A stretch of DNA of 64,000 bases, from positions 186,001 to 250,000 of the forward strand of contig NZ_WHOB01000093.1 of the NCBI RefSeq assembly GCF_013141775.1, written 5' to 3'. Both the position numbers and the translations under genes were made by a program. Below the pieces are notes generated by a model. The model was given only the letters and a program-made list of their open reading frames with translations, did no database searches and was not told the DNA's origin. Of the stretch, positions 1-7,764 are shown in pieces. This DNA is from Paenibacillus phytohabitans (GTDB lineage: Bacteria > Bacillota > Bacilli > Paenibacillales > Paenibacillaceae). The first letter of the stretch is position 1. Each line of letters opens with the position of its first letter.

Positions 1-605
1 CGTTTCGCGCCCAGCGAATACATCAGCTTCTCCATATCCTTGTCCACACTCTGCACGCCGCTGTGCGCCGATAAGGCGGCAACGACTACCGTCATGGCAA
101 AAGCGAGCGCCACCTTGGAGAAGAATCCGATGCCCAGCAGAATCACCAGCACAGGAGCAAGCGCCAGCTTCGGCATGGCATTGAGCAGGATCAGGAACGG
201 TTCACTGATGCCGGCGAATCTGCGTGACCACCAGAAGGATAAACCGAGCAGCGATCCGATCAGGGTTCCGCCGATGAAGCCCAGAATCGTCGAGCTGGAG
301 GTATAAGCGATATCCTCCAGCAGAGTACCCTGCGTCACCTGTGTCCATGTTGTGCTGAGAATCCGTACCGGGCTGCTCCAATAGTATGAATCCATCCAGC
401 CGATCCGCGTAAACAGCTCCCAGCAGAGCACGATCAGCAGCCCGACCGTCAGCCGCCCGATTCCGACAATCCGCTGTGTCCGGCGCCTTGCACCCTCTTC
501 ATCCACGATGACGGGTTCCTTCTGCATTTTCTCAGGCTTGACCGAATGGATTGGGGCCGGCTCCAGCTTGTGAATTACATACCCTTTCTTTTGCACACTC
601 TCCAT
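1..605 (-). CDS. ABC transporter permease, SsuC/TauC/ThiX class (3' end outside window)
   Basis: Inner-membrane subunit of an importer for a small anion or vitamin precursor. I read about 201 codons from an ATG at 603-605, preceded by AGAAGGAGAG; the reading frame stays open to the window edge, so the C-terminus is missing. A charged N-terminal tail of about 45 residues precedes the first membrane helix (TVGLLIVLCWELF), then the BPD_transp_1 region with further helices and the conserved stretch NAMPKLALAPVLVILLGIG. The visible part ends inside the EAA loop (DKDMEKLMYSLGAK), the contact site for the ATPase. It lies 33 bp downstream of the ATPase gene, so the two form an operon. The substrate cannot be told: the binding protein is not in the window. 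Confidence 0.88.
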   Translation of the reverse strand, partial: MESVQKKGYVIHKLEPAPIHSVKPEKMQKEPVIVDEEGARRRTQRIVGIGRLTVGLLIVLCWELFTRIGWMDSYYWSSPVRILSTTWTQVTQGTLLEDIAYTSSSTILGFIGGTLIGSLLGLSFWWSRRFAGISEPFLILLNAMPKLALAPVLVILLGIGFFSKVALAFAMTVVVAALSAHSGVQSVDKDMEKLMYSLGAK

Positions 606-638
606 AGTTGTTCTCTCCTTCTACAAGTTTTGTAAGCT

Positions 639-1424
639 CTACGAGATATGGGCTGCCGGCTCCTCGCCTCCGCCTGACAGCAGGTCCAGCAGATGGGCTT
701 TGAGCTCCATAAATGACGCAGATACCGTATCCTCCTTATGTCTCGGGCGCGGCATATCCACAGAAATCTTGGAGATGATTCTGCCCGGCCGCCCGGAGAA
801 GACATAGATGTCATCAGACAGGTAGATGGCTTCATCAATATCGTGGGTGACGAATAACACCGTCTTGCGGAAATCCTCCCAGATCTCCAGCAGCCAGTTC
901 TGCATGGTCAGCCGGGTCTGGGCATCCAGTGCGCCAAAGGGCTCGTCCAGCAAAATAATATCCCGGTCGTACAGCAGCGTGCGGAGCAGCGCTGCCCGCT
1001 GGCGCATGCCTCCGGACAATTCTGCCGGATAATGGCCGCCGAAGCCCTTCAGTCCATAACGGTCCATCAGCGGCTGGGCCCGGGCTACCGCTTCCTTACG
1101 CGGCACCCCGCGGATCTCCATGCCCAGAATAATGTTATCCAGGATCGTCCTCCAGGGGAGCAGCATGTCCTTCTGCAGCATATATCCGACATATCCGGTC
1201 TTGCCAACGATATCCTCACCGTCAGCAAGCACGCGGCCGGTAGACGGCGGAATCAGTCCTGCTATGATATTGAACAATGTGGATTTGCCGCAGCCGCTGG
1301 GGCCGATAATACTGACAAATCTGCCTTGCTCTATAGAGAGATTCGTCTCCTGCATGGCGATAATCTCCTGGCCGTCACGGCGGAACCACTTGCTTACACC
1401 GGCAATCTCAATCTTTGCTTTCAT
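639..1424 (-). CDS. ABC transporter ATP-binding protein, SsuB/TauB/NrtD class
   Basis: 261-residue ATPase that would energise the permease read just after it. Walker A is GPSGCGKST (about residues 42-50), the signature is LSGGMRQR, Walker B is DIILLDEPFGALD, and the switch His follows in LFVTHDIDEA. Length and motif spacing match the nitrate/sulfonate/taurine/pyrimidine-precursor ATPases. The ATG at 1424 has a good AAGGAGCT ribosome site. A terminator hairpin separates it from the upstream DUF2294-like gene, so its promoter should lie in about 1425-1500. I saw no TPP or other riboswitch in that short leader. Confidence 0.92.
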   Translation of the reverse strand: MKAKIEIAGVSKWFRRDGQEIIAMQETNLSIEQGRFVSIIGPSGCGKSTLFNIIAGLIPPSTGRVLADGEDIVGKTGYVGYMLQKDMLLPWRTILDNIILGMEIRGVPRKEAVARAQPLMDRYGLKGFGGHYPAELSGGMRQRAALLRTLLYDRDIILLDEPFGALDAQTRLTMQNWLLEIWEDFRKTVLFVTHDIDEAIYLSDDIYVFSGRPGRIISKISVDMPRPRHKEDTVSASFMELKAHLLDLLSGGGEEPAAHIS

Positions 1425-1502
1425 AGAATCAGCTCCTTATTAGGTTTAACAGCATCGACAGCTTGGGTAGACTCGGGGGTAAAAAAACCGAATAAACAAA
1501 AA

Positions 1503-1554
1503 GCCGCCAGTTTTAGACACAGCCCCAGAGGGCTAATGTCCGAAAACTGACGGC
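1503..1554 (-). terminator. Rho-independent terminator of the DUF2294-like gene
   Basis: Long imperfect hairpin on the minus strand: outer arms GCCGTCAGTTTT and AAAACTGGCGGC, inner arms AGCCC and GGGCT, followed by TTTTTGTTT. It lies 20 bp after the stop of the gene at 1574 and before the ABC ATPase gene. Confidence 0.8.
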
Positions 1555-1573
1555 AGGCCGGCTCTCCGGAAGA

Positions 1574-1948
1574 TCAGAGTTCCAACGTAACGTTCAGGTA
1601 ATGCTCGAGGTCCTTCTCCAAAATTATGATCGTACCGGAATACTCGGTCTCCACATCATAATCTTTAAGAACGGCCTTGATATTCACTTGAAATTCATCC
1701 AGAAATGCCTGCTTGATTTCACACTTGAATACTTCATGCAGTACCAGATTAATCTGGCGGCTTGCCGTGGCATCATGGGTATCCAGTACCTTCAGTACGG
1801 GCACCCGGCTGTTAATGGATAAAATAATAATCTTGTTCCCCACGAAGTCGACCTTCTGCTGCTTGACGCCGGCGTTAAACAGCTTCTTGTTGATTTCGTT
1901 ATAAATCCTTAAAATATCCTGTTTCCATTGTCCGGCGGAAGCGATCAT
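1574..1948 (-). CDS. DUF2294 (YbcI-like) protein
   Basis: Small soluble protein of 124 residues with no membrane segment. The pattern (N-terminal helix with KKLFNAGV, VDFVGNKIIILSINSRVPVL, then a long amphipathic stretch ending in IIILEKDLEHYL) resembles the DUF2294 family, whose biochemical role is not known to me. An upstream GTG at 1957 is possible, but the AAGGTG ribosome site is about 8 bp from the ATG at 1948 and abuts the GTG, so 1948 is preferred. It diverges from the HTH-GHKL gene across an AT-rich 285-bp spacer that holds two palindromes. Confidence 0.6.
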   Translation of the reverse strand: MIASAGQWKQDILRIYNEINKKLFNAGVKQQKVDFVGNKIIILSINSRVPVLKVLDTHDATASRQINLVLHEVFKCEIKQAFLDEFQVNIKAVLKDYDVETEYSGTIIILEKDLEHYLNVTLEL

Positions 1949-1973
1949 TGCGATCACACCTTCATAGCTATTA

Positions 1974-1988
1974 ATAATGTTACATTAT
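1974..1988. promoter_or_regulatory. Palindrome upstream of the DUF2294-like gene
   Basis: ATAATG TTA CATTAT: a perfect 6-bp inverted repeat with 3-bp spacer, 25 bp upstream of the preferred start of the minus-strand gene. It is AT-rich and of operator size, but not a clean match to PerR or Fur boxes. The regulator is unknown. Confidence 0.35.
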
Positions 1989-2181
1989 GTCACAAGAACG
2001 TCAACAACTGCATCATTGTCCACCGCTTATACATCATTATAGATAAAAAGGTAGAGTTGTCAATGAATTTACGGGAGATAAATTAACATATTAATTAGTT
2101 TTTCGGAGCATATGTGAAGTTAGTTTACACATTAAAATCTATCATCCTAAATATTCACAAAATAATACTAATGAATTACAA

Positions 2182-2203
2182 TTATTACGTAACTACGTAA
2201 TAA
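2182..2203. promoter_or_regulatory. Perfect palindrome, probable operator of the HTH-GHKL operon
   Basis: TTATTACGTA, two bases, TACGTAATAA: a perfect 10-bp inverted repeat ending 30 bp before the ATG at 2234. ArsR-type repressors typically bind AT-rich dyads of this size and autoregulate, so this is a natural target for the protein encoded just downstream. Binding itself is inferred. Confidence 0.6.
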
Positions 2204-2233
2204 CATAATATCGAAAGCAGGTGATCTTCTTTC

Positions 2234-3343
2234 ATGACCCGTGACTTAAGCAGCGAACTGGATACGCTGAAGCAGCAGGTGGCCGAGCTTCAGGCCGCCG
2301 TCCAGCATTGGAATACTGAGCGGAGAAGCTTCGCAGGCCGTGCTGATTCGCCGGAATCTGTGAATTCAGCCGCAGAAGCGGAGCAGCCCGGCGCGGGACC
2401 CGGATCTGTATTTTATTCCGGCCATGCCCGTCTTAACGGACAAAGCTATCGCTGGGAACCCCAGGAGCGTCCGATGGAACAGCTGCTCGATGTGAACAAC
2501 GAGAAATCAGCTAAAATACTGGCGGCATTAAGCAACCGGCAACGGCTGGACATTCTGAAATCCGTCATCCAGGAGCCGCTTACGGGCACCGAGCTGGTGG
2601 AGCGTCTGGGTATGGGCACTACCGGCCAGCTGTATCATCATCTCAAAGCATTGACTGGCGCAGATTTATTAGTGCAGGAGAGCGGAGGCCGTTATGCCTT
2701 CCCTTCCCGCCGCCTCCTCCCCTTCCTCCTGCTGCTAGCTTCGGTAAGCACTCTAGAGGATACAAGTGACTATATGGACAGGATGAGTACGAGAAATAAC
2801 GCGGGGATTTATCTGGGCCCTGTACACAATTTCGATGTCCACCACCTGCTGTGGGCTGTTATCGAGAATCCGGTGATGGAGCATGCGGCCGGATATTGCA
2901 GCGAAATCGGGATATTCCTGCATGATGACGGGAGTGTCACCGTAACGGACAATGGACGGGGAATTCCGGTAGCGTCTCTGCCGAATTCCAACATACCGGC
3001 TGCGCAATCCATTCTGACCGATATTCATAGATTTAATGGAGACGCAGCTTTTAAGGTGCCTGGTGCTGAGCAGGGAATCAGCATTGCCGTGGTCAACGCC
3101 CTCTCCGGCAGACTTACTGTTGATATCCGGCGCGGCGGCAGAATGTACCGCCAGGAATATAGGCATGGTGTGCCGCAGTCCGGACTGATGACGGTTGGAA
3201 TCGCGAAGGATACGGGGACAAGTGTGACTTTTAAGCCGGATCAGGAATTTCTGGGCACAGGCTTTGAACAGGCACGGCTGAATGAACAAAGTGCTGAGCT
3301 GATGAAGGCTTATCCGGGGCTCTCCATCTTCGTTAACAACTAA
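2234..3343 (+). CDS. ArsR-type winged-helix regulator fused to a GyrB-like GHKL ATPase domain
   Basis: 369 residues in three parts. Residues 5-30 form a short heptad-like helix. Residues about 85-160 are an ArsR-type winged helix (KILAALSNRQRLDILKSV, then GTTGQLYHHLKAL). Residues about 200-340 resemble the N-terminal ATPase domain of DNA gyrase B: the N-box region VIENPVMEHAAGYCSEI, the Mg/adenine motif TDNGRGIPV (238-246), VVNALS (286-291), RMYRQEYRHGVPQ and GTSVTF. The catalytic Glu of GyrB (E42 in E. coli) aligns with Ala208, while the Mg-binding Asn is kept (Asn212), and the glycine-rich lid GLHGVG is degraded. It may therefore bind a nucleotide without turning it over and act as a ligand-sensing repressor. 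AGGTG lies about 11 bp before the ATG. The methyltransferase gene follows 35 bp downstream. Confidence 0.8.
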   Translation: MTRDLSSELDTLKQQVAELQAAVQHWNTERRSFAGRADSPESVNSAAEAEQPGAGPGSVFYSGHARLNGQSYRWEPQERPMEQLLDVNNEKSAKILAALSNRQRLDILKSVIQEPLTGTELVERLGMGTTGQLYHHLKALTGADLLVQESGGRYAFPSRRLLPFLLLLASVSTLEDTSDYMDRMSTRNNAGIYLGPVHNFDVHHLLWAVIENPVMEHAAGYCSEIGIFLHDDGSVTVTDNGRGIPVASLPNSNIPAAQSILTDIHRFNGDAAFKVPGAEQGISIAVVNALSGRLTVDIRRGGRMYRQEYRHGVPQSGLMTVGIAKDTGTSVTFKPDQEFLGTGFEQARLNEQSAELMKAYPGLSIFVNN

Positions 3344-3378
3344 ACCGGGCGAATGAAATGAAAGGAGACTGCTGCTAA

Positions 3379-4080
3379 ATGTCGCATGAAACGATTTATA
3401 GTCATGAGGATACGCTGAAGATGCTGGACTCTCTTTTCCGGGAAGAAGGGCATTGGTGGAATCAGTTCTACGGGGACCGGGATAAAGGGATTCCTTTCTT
3501 CAAGGATCGTCCGGATGAGAATTTGGTTGAATACGTAAGCAAGCGGCACATGACACCCGGCAAGGTTCTGGAATTAGGCTGCGGGGGCGGCAGAAATGCG
3601 GTTTATCTGGCTCAGCAGGGCTACGCCGTGGATGCCATTGACATCTCTCAGGCAGCGGTAGATTGGGGAAGGGAACGCGCCCGCAAACATCAGGTGGAGG
3701 TGAATTTCGCCCGCAGCAATATTTTTGACCTGAGCCTGGAGCCAGGCAGCTACGACCTCATCTATGACAGCGGATGTTTCCATCACATCTACCCCCACCG
3801 GAGAGTTACCTTTCTCGATTTGGTGAACAGGACGCTTAAGCCTGGCGGGTATTTCGGACTGGTCTGCTTCGCGGCTGGCGCCATGGGTGCGGAGATCACG
3901 GATTGGGAAGTGTACCGGCAGCGGAGCCTCCGGGGCGGATTAGGCTTCAGCGAGGATAAACTTAAGAGCTTCTTCAGCGGTTTGGAGCTTATAGAGTTCA
4001 GACGCATGCGCCAGATGGATCAGGAGGATGCGCTGTTTGGTGAAGCTTTTCTGTGGACCGCCTTGTTCAGAAAAAATTAA
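3379..4080 (+). CDS. Class I SAM-dependent methyltransferase
   Basis: 233 residues. Motif I is VLELGCGGGRNAVYLAQQG with the acidic post-I segment VDAIDIS; motif II/III regions are SYDLIYDSGCFHHI and LKPGGYFGLVCF. The fold is a free-standing Rossmann methyltransferase similar to those annotated as tellurite-resistance or thiopurine-type enzymes; the substrate cannot be read from sequence. AAAGGAG lies 14 bp before the ATG. The 35-bp gap to the HTH-GHKL gene implies one transcript, so that regulator probably controls it. Confidence 0.85.
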   Translation: MSHETIYSHEDTLKMLDSLFREEGHWWNQFYGDRDKGIPFFKDRPDENLVEYVSKRHMTPGKVLELGCGGGRNAVYLAQQGYAVDAIDISQAAVDWGRERARKHQVEVNFARSNIFDLSLEPGSYDLIYDSGCFHHIYPHRRVTFLDLVNRTLKPGGYFGLVCFAAGAMGAEITDWEVYRQRSLRGGLGFSEDKLKSFFSGLELIEFRRMRQMDQEDALFGEAFLWTALFRKN

Positions 4081-4138
4081 CGGAATACTTGTCCTTATCC
4101 ACATCACCCCATGCCAGGCTTGCCGTAAGTGTACTGTT

Positions 4139-4262
4139 CATCAAACCTATCGCTGGCACATTGTATTCGGTTTTTCGCATACATTCGGCTCATCAACCCT
4201 ATCGTTAGCACAATGTATTCGTTTTTTCGCATACATTCGGCTCATCTCTACCAATCGTTTGC
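4139..4262 (+). repeat. 52-bp direct repeat, two full copies plus a fragment
   Basis: Unit 1 is 4139-4190, unit 2 is 4191-4242; both start CATCAA and end CGCATACATTCGGCT, and differ at only a few positions (about 47 of 52 identical by eye). A third copy starts CATC at 4243 and decays. It fills the spacer after the methyltransferase gene. The rest of 4081-4318 shows no gene and no clear terminator. Confidence 0.85.
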
Positions 4263-4318
4263 AGCCCCCGCCCGAAAGGATTGCCGATCGAAGGAGTGAC
4301 GCTGCTCTCGGCCCCTGA

Positions 4319-4825
4319 CTAACCCGAATTTACCCGGGACTTTGTATCGGCTTTCCGCCGCAGCAGTGCTGCAATCCACGCCACAAGGATAACCAGTGCG
4401 ATCCCGCCAGCCAGAATATAAGCATTATAGAACAGGTTGTTGGTATATTGGTTAATCCAGCCGAAGCGGAATACGACGGAATCCTCATCTCTGGTGAAAC
4501 CCCTCAGATGCACTCTCAACGCATCGATATATCCGGTTTCCAGCCAGATGGCGAGCGGCAGCACAATAAGCGCGGAGACGGCAATCAACAGACTTGGTAT
4601 GCTGAATACGGATTTCAACCGGAATAATCGGTAGAGCACCATGCCCGCACTGCACAAAAGAATAATGCCAAACAGCCATCCTGCCGCAAGCATGATAATT
4701 CCCGGATTGCCGTTGCCGGATATCGTTCCGCCGGTTTTATATGTGAATGTCATCCCATCCGTCAATACTACCAGGATGATGTTAATCAGCAGCCATATCA
4801 GCAGTTTCCGCCAACCCTTGCCCAT
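4319..4825 (-). CDS. Hypothetical membrane protein, about four helices
   Basis: 168 residues from the ATG at 4825, which has AAAGGGGAG about 8 bp upstream; longer starts back to 4894 run through the upstream terminator and are unlikely. Hydrophobic segments: residues 8-24, about 45-64, about 73-93, and about 138-158, ending in a basic tail (RRKADTKSR). The loop between helices 3 and 4 is polar and should lie outside. No family recognised. It follows the ADP-ribosylglycohydrolase gene but is separated from it by a terminator, so it is probably its own unit. Confidence 0.65.
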   Translation of the reverse strand: MGKGWRKLLIWLLINIILVVLTDGMTFTYKTGGTISGNGNPGIIMLAAGWLFGIILLCSAGMVLYRLFRLKSVFSIPSLLIAVSALIVLPLAIWLETGYIDALRVHLRGFTRDEDSVVFRFGWINQYTNNLFYNAYILAGGIALVILVAWIAALLRRKADTKSRVNSG

Positions 4826-4854
4826 ATCCATTCTCCCCTTTCCATAATTAAAAA

Positions 4855-4887
4855 AGGCTGAGTGCCCGTTATAGATGCGCTCAGCCT
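4855..4887 (-). terminator. Terminator after the ADP-ribosylglycohydrolase gene
   Basis: Arms AGGCTGAG and CTCAGCCT with extra pairing inside, followed on the minus strand by TTTTTT (4854-4849). It ends the operon read from 7195 to 4910. Confidence 0.85.
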
Positions 4888-4909
4888 GCCTCATGCAGCC
4901 TATTTCCTT

Positions 4910-5833
4910 CTATTCCACCCGTTCTGTAAACAACCGCCCGGCGTAGTCACTGATCAGCTCACGCATGGCCAGCTTACTCTGCCATTCTGCCGGTATGCCA
5001 TCCAGCCCGTAATACGCTCCGGCGATCTGGCCGTAGACCGCCCCTGTGGTATCGGCGTCATTGCCCAGATTCACAGCGAGCAGCGCGCCTTCCGCAAAGC
5101 TGGAGGATTTGTGAAAAGCCCACAGTGCCGCCTCCAGCGACTCTACTACATATCCCGAGCCTTGGATATCAGGCGGCTCCTTGATCCGGTAGGAGCCGTA
5201 CTTAATATTCAGCATATGCGGCGTCAGGCTGTCTTCATTCAGCCATTCACGGTAAGCCTCCGGGGCCAGCATGTCCTGCTTGCTCCACCCGTGCAGTCCG
5301 GCAAGGATGTACGCCGCGAGCAGACGGCAGGCATCCAGACATTCAACAGCGCCATGCGTCGTTCTTGAACTGAGTGCCGCATAGCGGATAGCTTCTGCAG
5401 GATTCTCTGCGTAGTACATGACCACCGGCGCAAGCCGCATAATGGAGCCGTTCCCGGCAGAATGAGGATCATCCGATCCGCTGAACCCTTCGCCGCCGGC
5501 TTCGAATTGATGCAGCGCCGCGCGTGTCGCATTGCCGATATCGAAACATTCGCCTGTACTGCTAAGCTTGCCTTCGCGGTACCACTTCACATAACGCTGC
5601 ATTTGATCCACAGGATCAAATGTTTGCTTCGTAAGCAGACTCTCCGCAAGGCAGAGCGCCATTGACGTGTCATCGGTCCACTGTCCCGGCTGGAGACCAA
5701 ATACCCCGCCGCCGACAATATCCGTAAGCGGCTCAAAGGTTCCGGGTGCTTTGAACTCAGCGGTCGTTCCCAGCGCATCTCCAGCGGCCAGACCCTGCAG
5801 GCAGCCCTGATAGCGGTCAGCATTCAATGTCAT
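4910..5833 (-). CDS. ADP-ribosylglycohydrolase (DraG/ARH family)
   Basis: 307 residues, a single-domain family length. Binuclear Mg-site motifs are present: QWTDDTSMA (Thr53, Asp54, Asp55) and NLGNDADTTGA (Asp259, Asp261, Thr262), with GNGSIMRLAPV between them. Family members remove ADP-ribose from Arg or other acceptors, or hydrolyse ADP-ribosyl compounds; the target here is unknown, and no ADP-ribosyltransferase or macrodomain gene is nearby. The ATG overlaps the stop of the upstream membrane-protein gene by 4 bp (ATGA), implying translational coupling. Confidence 0.9.
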   Translation of the reverse strand: MTLNADRYQGCLQGLAAGDALGTTAEFKAPGTFEPLTDIVGGGVFGLQPGQWTDDTSMALCLAESLLTKQTFDPVDQMQRYVKWYREGKLSSTGECFDIGNATRAALHQFEAGGEGFSGSDDPHSAGNGSIMRLAPVVMYYAENPAEAIRYAALSSRTTHGAVECLDACRLLAAYILAGLHGWSKQDMLAPEAYREWLNEDSLTPHMLNIKYGSYRIKEPPDIQGSGYVVESLEAALWAFHKSSSFAEGALLAVNLGNDADTTGAVYGQIAGAYYGLDGIPAEWQSKLAMRELISDYAGRLFTERVE

Positions 5834-6204
5834 TTGGTTCCCCCCTTTTTCCTCCTTCTTACGCTTGCAGCTATACTATTGCTGATCAGAGCGATTACGG
5901 AGTACATGATGCCATAGAACAACGCACCGCTTCCGTCAAACAACACGTAGATGGATAACACGAACAGCGGCAACGGCAGCAGGCATACCAGCAGGTTGAA
6001 ACCCAGCTTAAGTCCCGAATCCGCAGCAAGGATCAGCACGGCTGTGGGATTCACCAGAACCAGCAGCAGCAGCCAGCTGCCAAGATCCTCCATTACCCCG
6101 GAACCGCCGCTTTGAAAATACGGGATCACCAGAAACAATACAAGATAGATTACAGTGTGAAGCAGAAGCTTGCGGGATAAGGGCGTCAGGTTCAGTTTAT
6201 TCAC
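5830..6204 (-). CDS. Small hypothetical membrane protein
   Basis: 124 residues if read from the GTG at 6204, which overlaps the end of the oxidoreductase gene; a longer reading to 6270 would run deep inside that gene. Four hydrophobic segments follow (KLLLHTVIYLVLFLVIPY; GSWLLLLVLVNPTAVLILA; FNLLVCLLPLPLFVLSIYVL; LFYGIMYSVIALISNSIAA), then a basic tail. No good ribosome site is visible for the GTG, which fits coupling to the upstream gene. No family recognised. It sits between an oxidoreductase and an ADP-ribosylglycohydrolase with overlaps on both sides. Confidence 0.6.
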   Translation of the reverse strand: MNKLNLTPLSRKLLLHTVIYLVLFLVIPYFQSGGSGVMEDLGSWLLLLVLVNPTAVLILAADSGLKLGFNLLVCLLPLPLFVLSIYVLFDGSGALFYGIMYSVIALISNSIAASVRRRKKGGTK

Positions 6205-7195
6205 CGGGATACTTAAGCCCCCATTGTTCACGCACGCCGTCCAGCAGCCTAAGAATCGCAACGGACTCATCCAGCGTCATTACCGGGCTTTCCGTCAGCC
6301 CTGCCTGGAGACAACGTCCCACTTCCTCAGCTTCAAAAGAATACCCGATCGAAGCACGGTCATCCTCAAAGGTCTCCACCAGCTCCCCGCCAATATACAG
6401 CTCAGCCGATTTCGGATTCACCAGCGTGCCTTTGACTACGATATAGCCTTCCGTTCCATAGATATAGGCTTCTTCGTGCAGCTTCAGGCGAATCCCGCCG
6501 TTCAGGGAAGCCGACTTGCCTCCGCCGTAAGACAGCAGCAGGGAGAAGTGCTCGTCCACACCAGTCTCGCCGATATGTACGGTGCTGGAGACGGCTTCCG
6601 GGTGAGGTCCGAATACCATCGACGCGAAGGAGATGGGATAGATGCCGACATCCAGCAGGGCTCCGCCGCCAAGGGCCGGGTTCAGCAGACGCCCTTCCGG
6701 ATTCCAGTCCGCGCGGAAACCAAGATCAGCTTTGACCAGCCGCACTTCGCCGATGCGCTCCGCTGCGAGCCATTCTCTAACCTTGGCATTGGCCGGAATA
6801 TAGCGGCTCCACATAGCCTCCATCAGGAACAGCTTCTGCTGGCGGGCATACGCCACGATTTCTTCAAGCTCTGCACTGTTCACGGTAAAAGGCTTCTCAC
6901 AGAGCACGGCTTTACCGGCGCGCAATGCGAGCAGCGCATTCTCTTTGTGGAACGGATGCGGCGTTCCAATATAAATCGCATCCACTTCAGGATCGCTGAC
7001 CAATTCCTCGTAGGTGGCATATGCCACGGGGATGCCGTGATTTCGGGCAAACTCATCTGCGCTTTCCTGCGTGCGCGATCCAACCGCATAAGCCACACCA
7101 TTGCTGGCATGGGCCAAATCTGTAGCGAACTGATGGGCGATCCAGCCTGTGCTGAGAATGCCCCATTTTATCGTGTAAGCGTTATCTTCTGTCAT
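6197..7195 (-). CDS. Gfo/Idh/MocA family NAD(P)-dependent oxidoreductase
   Basis: 332 residues, typical length. An N-terminal Rossmann domain (KWGILSTGWIAHQFA, a variant dinucleotide motif) is followed by the family motif CEKPF (residues 99-103) with its catalytic Lys101, then the C-terminal alpha/beta domain with GGGALLDVGIYPISFA. Closest in style to the dihydrodiol/xylose dehydrogenase-like branch; the sugar or polyol substrate is unknown. First gene of a three-gene operon. A minus-strand extended -10 (TGATAGAAT) lies at about 7235-7243, and AAAGGAGG lies before the ATG. Confidence 0.9.
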   Translation of the reverse strand: MTEDNAYTIKWGILSTGWIAHQFATDLAHASNGVAYAVGSRTQESADEFARNHGIPVAYATYEELVSDPEVDAIYIGTPHPFHKENALLALRAGKAVLCEKPFTVNSAELEEIVAYARQQKLFLMEAMWSRYIPANAKVREWLAAERIGEVRLVKADLGFRADWNPEGRLLNPALGGGALLDVGIYPISFASMVFGPHPEAVSSTVHIGETGVDEHFSLLLSYGGGKSASLNGGIRLKLHEEAYIYGTEGYIVVKGTLVNPKSAELYIGGELVETFEDDRASIGYSFEAEEVGRCLQAGLTESPVMTLDESVAILRLLDGVREQWGLKYPGE

Positions 7196-7300
7196 TAGTT
7201 AAATCCTCCTTTTAAATGAAACTTAGTCCCTACAATTCTATCAAAATGTGCCTGGTGTGTACATGATGCCCGCTAATCGCCACCTGCCGGGTCCATACGG

Positions 7301-7636
7301 TCACCCCCTGCTCTCCACCTGCAGCAGCAGAATCCGGTCCTTGAATCCGCCGCGGCGCTCCGCTTTGTCAGCACGGATCTGTTCCAGAATACCGCTGTCC
7401 CCGCCATGGGTTACCGCCAAAGCCCGGATGACTTCCAGCAGATCCGCCAGCTCCTCGAGCGCTTGTCCGTCATTGTCCTCCCGTAAATACTCCGCCAACT
7501 CCTCATGCAGCTTCGCACGCAGCTCCCGTATATATTCCTCCTCGTCCATGATTCTTGTCCTGCAGGTTTGCCCGTTCGCCGCAATCAGCGCCGGTATTCC
7601 GTCACGCACCAGTTTCGGATAATCCGCCAACTTCAT
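7301..7636 (-). CDS. MazG-like / phosphoribosyl-ATP pyrophosphohydrolase-like protein
   Basis: 111 residues. The conserved N-terminus YPKLVRDGIPALI is typical of the short MazG-like group; the metal-binding helix pair is present as KLHEELAEYL and EELADLLEVIRALA, and the C-terminal RRGGFKDRILL is characteristic. It would hydrolyse a nucleoside triphosphate to the monophosphate, perhaps as a house-cleaning enzyme. It is not in a histidine operon, so a HisE role is unlikely. AAGGAGG precedes the ATG. Confidence 0.82.
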   Translation of the reverse strand: MKLADYPKLVRDGIPALIAANGQTCRTRIMDEEEYIRELRAKLHEELAEYLREDNDGQALEELADLLEVIRALAVTHGGDSGILEQIRADKAERRGGFKDRILLLQVESRG

Positions 7637-7707
7637 TGCCTCCTTGGGGATGTATTGAATTTATAGACATATTTATGTACGATCACCGGATGAATCCAAC
7701 TACAAAT

Positions 7708-7764
7708 CATAATCCATTGAATCAAACATAATCCATTGAAGCTACCATAATCTATTGAAGCTAG
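7708..7764 (+). repeat. 19-bp tandem repeat, three copies
   Basis: CATAATCCATTGAA plus 5 variable bases, starting at 7708, 7727 and 7746 (third copy CATAATCTATTGAA). Purely intergenic, just upstream of the MazG-like gene on its 5' side. Confidence 0.85.

Noticed and set aside
1425..1502. Thiamine (TPP) riboswitch before the ABC ATPase
   Set aside because: The leader is too short after the terminator and lacks the conserved CTGAGA and related TPP motifs.
4139..4262. CRISPR-like array
   Set aside because: The 52-bp units are directly adjacent without unique spacers and there are no cas genes.
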